Source: Phototrophicales bacterium (lineage in GTDB: Bacteria; Chloroflexota; Anaerolineae; Aggregatilineales; Phototrophicaceae). Taken from it: a DNA stretch of 8,609 nucleotides. The DNA is taken from the NCBI GenBank assembly GCA_002794515.1, contig PGTJ01000087.1, forward strand, positions 1 to 8,609, given 5' to 3'. The position numbers and the translations under genes are program-made. Within the stretch, counting starts at the first letter, position 1; each line of letters begins with the position of its first letter. Positions 5,952 through 8,609 of this stretch are shown here, one piece after another. A model generated the notes under the pieces. The model was given only the letters and a program-made list of their open reading frames with translations, did no database searches and was not told where the DNA came from.

Positions 5952-6464
5952 ATGGAACGAGTCGGGCAGATTGGCATCGCCATTGGCACACTGGGCGCAA
6001 TTTTGATGATGATGGGGTTGTTCCCTGGTGTGACGGGTTTAGACCCAACGCCTGGGTTGGGGATTTTGCAACTGATGGTGATGATGTCGGGGTTTGTATT
6101 ATTCATCGCTGGGGCGTTGGTGTATATCAAATATACCTTTTATGCCTACGACAGTGCCAATTTAACCCAATTGATCGGCACACGATTGGCGATTACAGGC
6201 GTTTTGTTGGCGGGGTTATTCAGCCTCGCCGATGCCTTGGGGTTTGGCTCGCATGGGCGTGAATTTAGCGACCAAAATTTTTTGGGTCCGTTGCAGATCA
6301 TCGGTATTGTATCGAGTTATGCAATGGCATGTGTTGGGGTGTTGGTTTATGCGTTGGGCGGGGCGAGTTTGCACGATGATGACCTTCCCGATTCTCTGTC
6401 TGATATCTCTGAAAATGAACAAAAAATGCAAGATGATTATCAAGAAGTATCAAATGAAAGATAG
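5952..6464 (+). CDS. Four-helix membrane protein of unknown function
   Basis: I do not recognise this 170-residue protein. Predicted membrane helices lie at about residues 5-24, 37-60, 72-97 and 111-137, followed by a hydrophilic, strongly acidic tail (141-170) that begins HDDDLPDS. With an even number of helices both ends should face the same side, probably the cytoplasm. A short loop rich in Gly and Asp (about 98-110) separates helices 3 and 4. No catalytic or metal-binding motif stands out; the single cysteine is C127 in helix 4. The ATG is 3 nt past the dipeptidase stop, with GGGCGG 6 nt upstream inside the end of that gene, so the two genes are very likely co-transcribed and translationally coupled. 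This suggests a shared context, but no functional link can be read from the sequence. Confidence 0.82.
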   Translation: MERVGQIGIAIGTLGAILMMMGLFPGVTGLDPTPGLGILQLMVMMSGFVLFIAGALVYIKYTFYAYDSANLTQLIGTRLAITGVLLAGLFSLADALGFGSHGREFSDQNFLGPLQIIGIVSSYAMACVGVLVYALGGASLHDDDLPDSLSDISENEQKMQDDYQEVSNER

Positions 6465-6520
6465 AATTTTGTCATTTAGTCACTTTTCTTCATAATCTCT
6501 CATTTTTCTCGCATTTCAAT

Positions 6521-6550
6521 TTGTTAATTTTTACTATCTTTGGGTATAAT
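6521..6550 (+). promoter_or_regulatory. Promoter of the FAS1 gene
   Basis: A -35-like TTGTTA (6521-6526) and a consensus -10 TATAAT (6545-6550) are 18 bp apart. It follows a pyrimidine-rich gap with no clear terminator after the membrane-protein gene, and predicts a leader of about 75 nt that includes a run of eight T (6603-6610) before the ribosome site. Confidence 0.65.
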
Positions 6551-6621
6551 ATAGGGCAGTGTGTGGAATTGGACTCTTGTAATTTAATGAGCCAAAATAA
6601 CATTTTTTTTCTGGATTGATT

Positions 6622-6626
6622 GGAGG
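6622..6626 (+). promoter_or_regulatory. Shine-Dalgarno fixing a GTG start
   Basis: A full GGAGG is exactly 7 nt before GTG 6634. No in-frame ATG lies near, and an in-frame TAA at 6598-6600 closes the upstream side, so GTG is the start of the FAS1 gene. Confidence 0.85.
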
Positions 6627-6633
6627 CAAAGAA

Positions 6634-8609
6634 GTGCGTAGACTATTTTCTCTAATAGTAGCCATCTTGCTCTTTGTGTTGGCGACATTGCCCACATTGG
6701 CGCAAGGTACAACCATTTTAGATGTGGTGAAGAGCCGTGCCGACCTGAGTATTCTAGCATCGGTTGTTGAAGCCGCAGAGCCAGCCATTGCCGAGACCCT
6801 ATCGCGTACCGACATCCCAGGGTTGACGCTCCTCGCGCCCAACAATGAAGCATTTACCCGTTTAGGGTTATATTTTGATGTAGATTTAGCCTTCTTCATC
6901 GAAAACCCCGCTCTAACCAGCAAACTGTTGCGTTATCATGTGCTGACGGGTTTCTTCAGATTAGCCGACATTGCTGTTTATAATGGTGGTGTCGTGCTGA
7001 CTGCCTTGCCAGATACCAGCATTCGCGTCACTGTCACTGATGGTGGTGGGGTGCGTCTGAATATTGCTGATGTTATCGAAGGCGATGTGCGGGCATCGAA
7101 TGGTCGTATTCATATCATTGATGATGTGATTTTCACCAGCGCTTTAGATGAAGAAATCCGTGCCGAAATTACCAAATGGAAGGCATTCAAAGCCGAAATT
7201 GAAGCGCTTCCTGCCGATAGTGTGATTGGCTTGGTGCGCGATACCCCCGATTTGTCTACTTTGTTTAAGGTTATCATCGCCGCCGACCAATTGCGTTTAT
7301 TACGTGATGGTTTCCCCTTCACCGTATTTGCCCCAACCAATGCCGCTTTTGAAGCCCTATTTGGTGCATTGGGCGTGACCGCAGATGAAGCCCTCGCCAA
7401 TAAAGATTTGCTGAAAACCGTATTGCGTTATCATATCCTAGATGATGTGTATACTGCCGCCGATTTGGTCGCTGGCACATACGAAACATTGGATGGTGAA
7501 GGCATCGTGGTTAGCACAACCGAAGAAGGTGGTGTTGTCCTCAATGGTAATGTCAATGTGGTCATGGCGGATGTGACTGGTTTCAATGTCGTGGTGCATG
7601 TGGTCGATTCTGTCCTCTTGCCACCATCCTATACACTGGCACAAAAGAAAGCGACAGCCCTCGCCAATGTCAACCCGCGTTCGGTCTTGGGACGTTTGGT
7701 GGGCGATAGTCGCTTTAGCACACTGGTCGATTTGCTCGTTGCCGCCGATTTGACCAATGCCATCCCCGCAGGGTCGACCGTATTCGCCCCGACCAATGCC
7801 GCTTTCAATGCCGCTTTCCGTGCGTTGGGTGTCTCGAAAGAACAAGTCTTGCTCAATCCATCATTGGTGAGCGATTTGTTGCCCTATCATGTGTTGCCTG
7901 TGGTCGCTCGTGCCAGTGCTGTGGTCGAATTAGATAAGCAAACGGTTAGCACACTCGATGGCGATTTGATTTTGGTGGAGATCACCGATGAAGGTGGTGT
8001 GGTGTTGAATGGTGTCGCTAATGTGATTGAGACCGATATCACCGCCCTGAATGGTGTGGTTCATGCCATTGATGCCGTCCTCACTGAAAAATTGTTGGCA
8101 AAACGTGTCGCCGCTCGTGAAGCACTCGCTTCATCGGCGCGTGCCGATTCGGTCGCTTTTATCGCCGCCACCAATCCCGATTTCAGCATTTTGGCGGATG
8201 TGATTGTCGCCACTGGGCAAGACAAACTGCTCGGCACAGGCTTCCCCTTCACCGTATTTGCCCCAACCAATGCCGCCTTTGAAGCTGTTTTAGCCAATAT
8301 GGGCGTGAGTTTAGATGCCGCCCTGCGTGATAATGTCGATATGCTTCGTGAGGTATTGCGTTATCATGTCCTCGAAGACCAAGTGATGTCGGGTGATATT
8401 ACCGATGGTTTGGTGTATCAATCATTACAAGGTGAATATATGCAATTCTCGGTCGCCGATGGTGTGGTCAAGATTAATGGTGTTGCCACCGTGACCACCG
8501 CCGATATCGAAGCATCCAATGGTGTCATCCATGTGATTGATACCGTCCTCACCTTGCCATCGGAGACATTGGCAGAAGCCCGTGAAGCCGCCCTCGCCAA
8601 CCTCAAAGA
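6634..8609 (+). CDS. Secreted multi-domain fasciclin (FAS1) protein, 3' end outside window
   Basis: At least 658 residues are encoded without a stop, from a GTG start to the window edge. Residues 1-23 form a Sec signal peptide: MRR, a hydrophobic core, and TLA before Q24 as the likely cleavage site. Four FAS1 domains follow at about 26-170, 194-331, 347-486 and 505-642. Each has the H1-type motif (APNNEAF at 68-74; TVFAPTNAAF at 230-239, 382-391 and 540-549), a YH motif (RYHVL at 100, RYHIL at 265, PYHVL at 417, RYHVL at 576) and a closing NG.(I/V)H.ID.VL-type motif. FAS1 domains mediate adhesion and matrix interactions, so the product probably acts at or outside the cell surface. No cysteine is present in the translated part. 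Domain 1 is the most divergent. No anchor is visible because the C-terminus is missing. The last residues, SETLAEAREAALANLK, resemble the linker before domain 3, so a fifth domain may follow. Confidence 0.93.
   Translation, partial: MRRLFSLIVAILLFVLATLPTLAQGTTILDVVKSRADLSILASVVEAAEPAIAETLSRTDIPGLTLLAPNNEAFTRLGLYFDVDLAFFIENPALTSKLLRYHVLTGFFRLADIAVYNGGVVLTALPDTSIRVTVTDGGGVRLNIADVIEGDVRASNGRIHIIDDVIFTSALDEEIRAEITKWKAFKAEIEALPADSVIGLVRDTPDLSTLFKVIIAADQLRLLRDGFPFTVFAPTNAAFEALFGALGVTADEALANKDLLKTVLRYHILDDVYTAADLVAGTYETLDGEGIVVSTTEEGGVVLNGNVNVVMADVTGFNVVVHVVDSVLLPPSYTLAQKKATALANVNPRSVLGRLVGDSRFSTLVDLLVAADLTNAIPAGSTVFAPTNAAFNAAFRALGVSKEQVLLNPSLVSDLLPYHVLPVVARASAVVELDKQTVSTLDGDLILVEITDEGGVVLNGVANVIETDITALNGVVHAIDAVLTEKLLAKRVAAREALASSARADSVAFIAATNPDFSILADVIVATGQDKLLGTGFPFTVFAPTNAAFEAVLANMGVSLDAALRDNVDMLREVLRYHVLEDQVMSGDITDGLVYQSLQGEYMQFSVADGVVKINGVATVTTADIEASNGVIHVIDTVLTLPSETLAEAREAALANLK
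7309..7355 (+). repeat. Near-identical DNA block, copy in FAS1 domain 2
   Basis: This 47-bp stretch matches 8239-8285 with two mismatches, both synonymous T/C changes, and includes 35 identical bases in a row (7312-7346). It encodes GFPFTVFAPTNAAFEA. The rest of the two domains is far less alike at DNA level. Confidence 0.85.
8239..8285 (+). repeat. Near-identical DNA block, copy in FAS1 domain 4
   Basis: Partner of 7309-7355, offset by exactly 930 bp (310 codons, two domain lengths). Domain 3 has a looser version of the core at 7777-7806, with three differences over 30 bases. Confidence 0.85.

Noticed and set aside
6534..8606. Several minus-strand open frames across the FAS1 gene.
   Set aside because: They are shadows of the repetitive plus-strand coding sequence. 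They lack family motifs, while the plus frame has a signal peptide and four clear domains.

Overview
The window reads as an ordinary bacterial chromosome segment of moderate GC content with dense, mostly operonic genes. TATAAT-type -10 boxes, Shine-Dalgarno sites about 7 nt from the start codon, use of GTG (and perhaps TTG) starts, and the gene content (YacL-like membrane PIN-TRAM protein, polytopic sulfite-oxidase-like molybdoenzyme, secreted multi-FAS1 protein) would fit Chloroflexota. That placement is an inference from gene content, not a measured result. I see no transposase, integrase, phage gene, CRISPR array, tRNA or rRNA.

Layout. On the minus strand, from right to left, lie two transcription units. 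The first (4689 to 2536) encodes a membrane-anchored molybdopterin oxidoreductase followed 6 nt later by a PaaI-type hotdog thioesterase. The second starts from a good promoter at 2490-2519, has a roughly 155-nt leader, and encodes a membrane PIN-TRAM protein and then trpS (tryptophanyl-tRNA synthetase). It ends in two hairpins (155-177 and 123-139). On the plus strand, diverging from 4690-4868, are an M19-family dipeptidase and a four-helix membrane protein of unknown function 3 nt behind it. A separate promoter at 6521-6550 then drives a large secreted protein with at least four FAS1 (fasciclin) domains, starting at GTG 6634 and running off the right edge.

Most noteworthy: (1) the leader of the PIN-TRAM/trpS operon can fold, in the sense orientation only, into a compact three-way junction with a GAAA tetraloop placed 4 nt before the Shine-Dalgarno, plus a second long hairpin at the expected 5' end of the RNA. 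I match it to no riboswitch or T-box class that I know. (2) The molybdoenzyme carries a twin-arginine motif after four predicted membrane helices, implying mixed Sec/Tat assembly. (3) A 27-bp near-perfect palindrome lies between the divergent molybdoenzyme and dipeptidase genes. (4) FAS1 domains 2 and 4 share an almost identical DNA block exactly 930 bp apart. No complete new defence or biosynthetic system is visible; the leader RNA is the best candidate for something undescribed.
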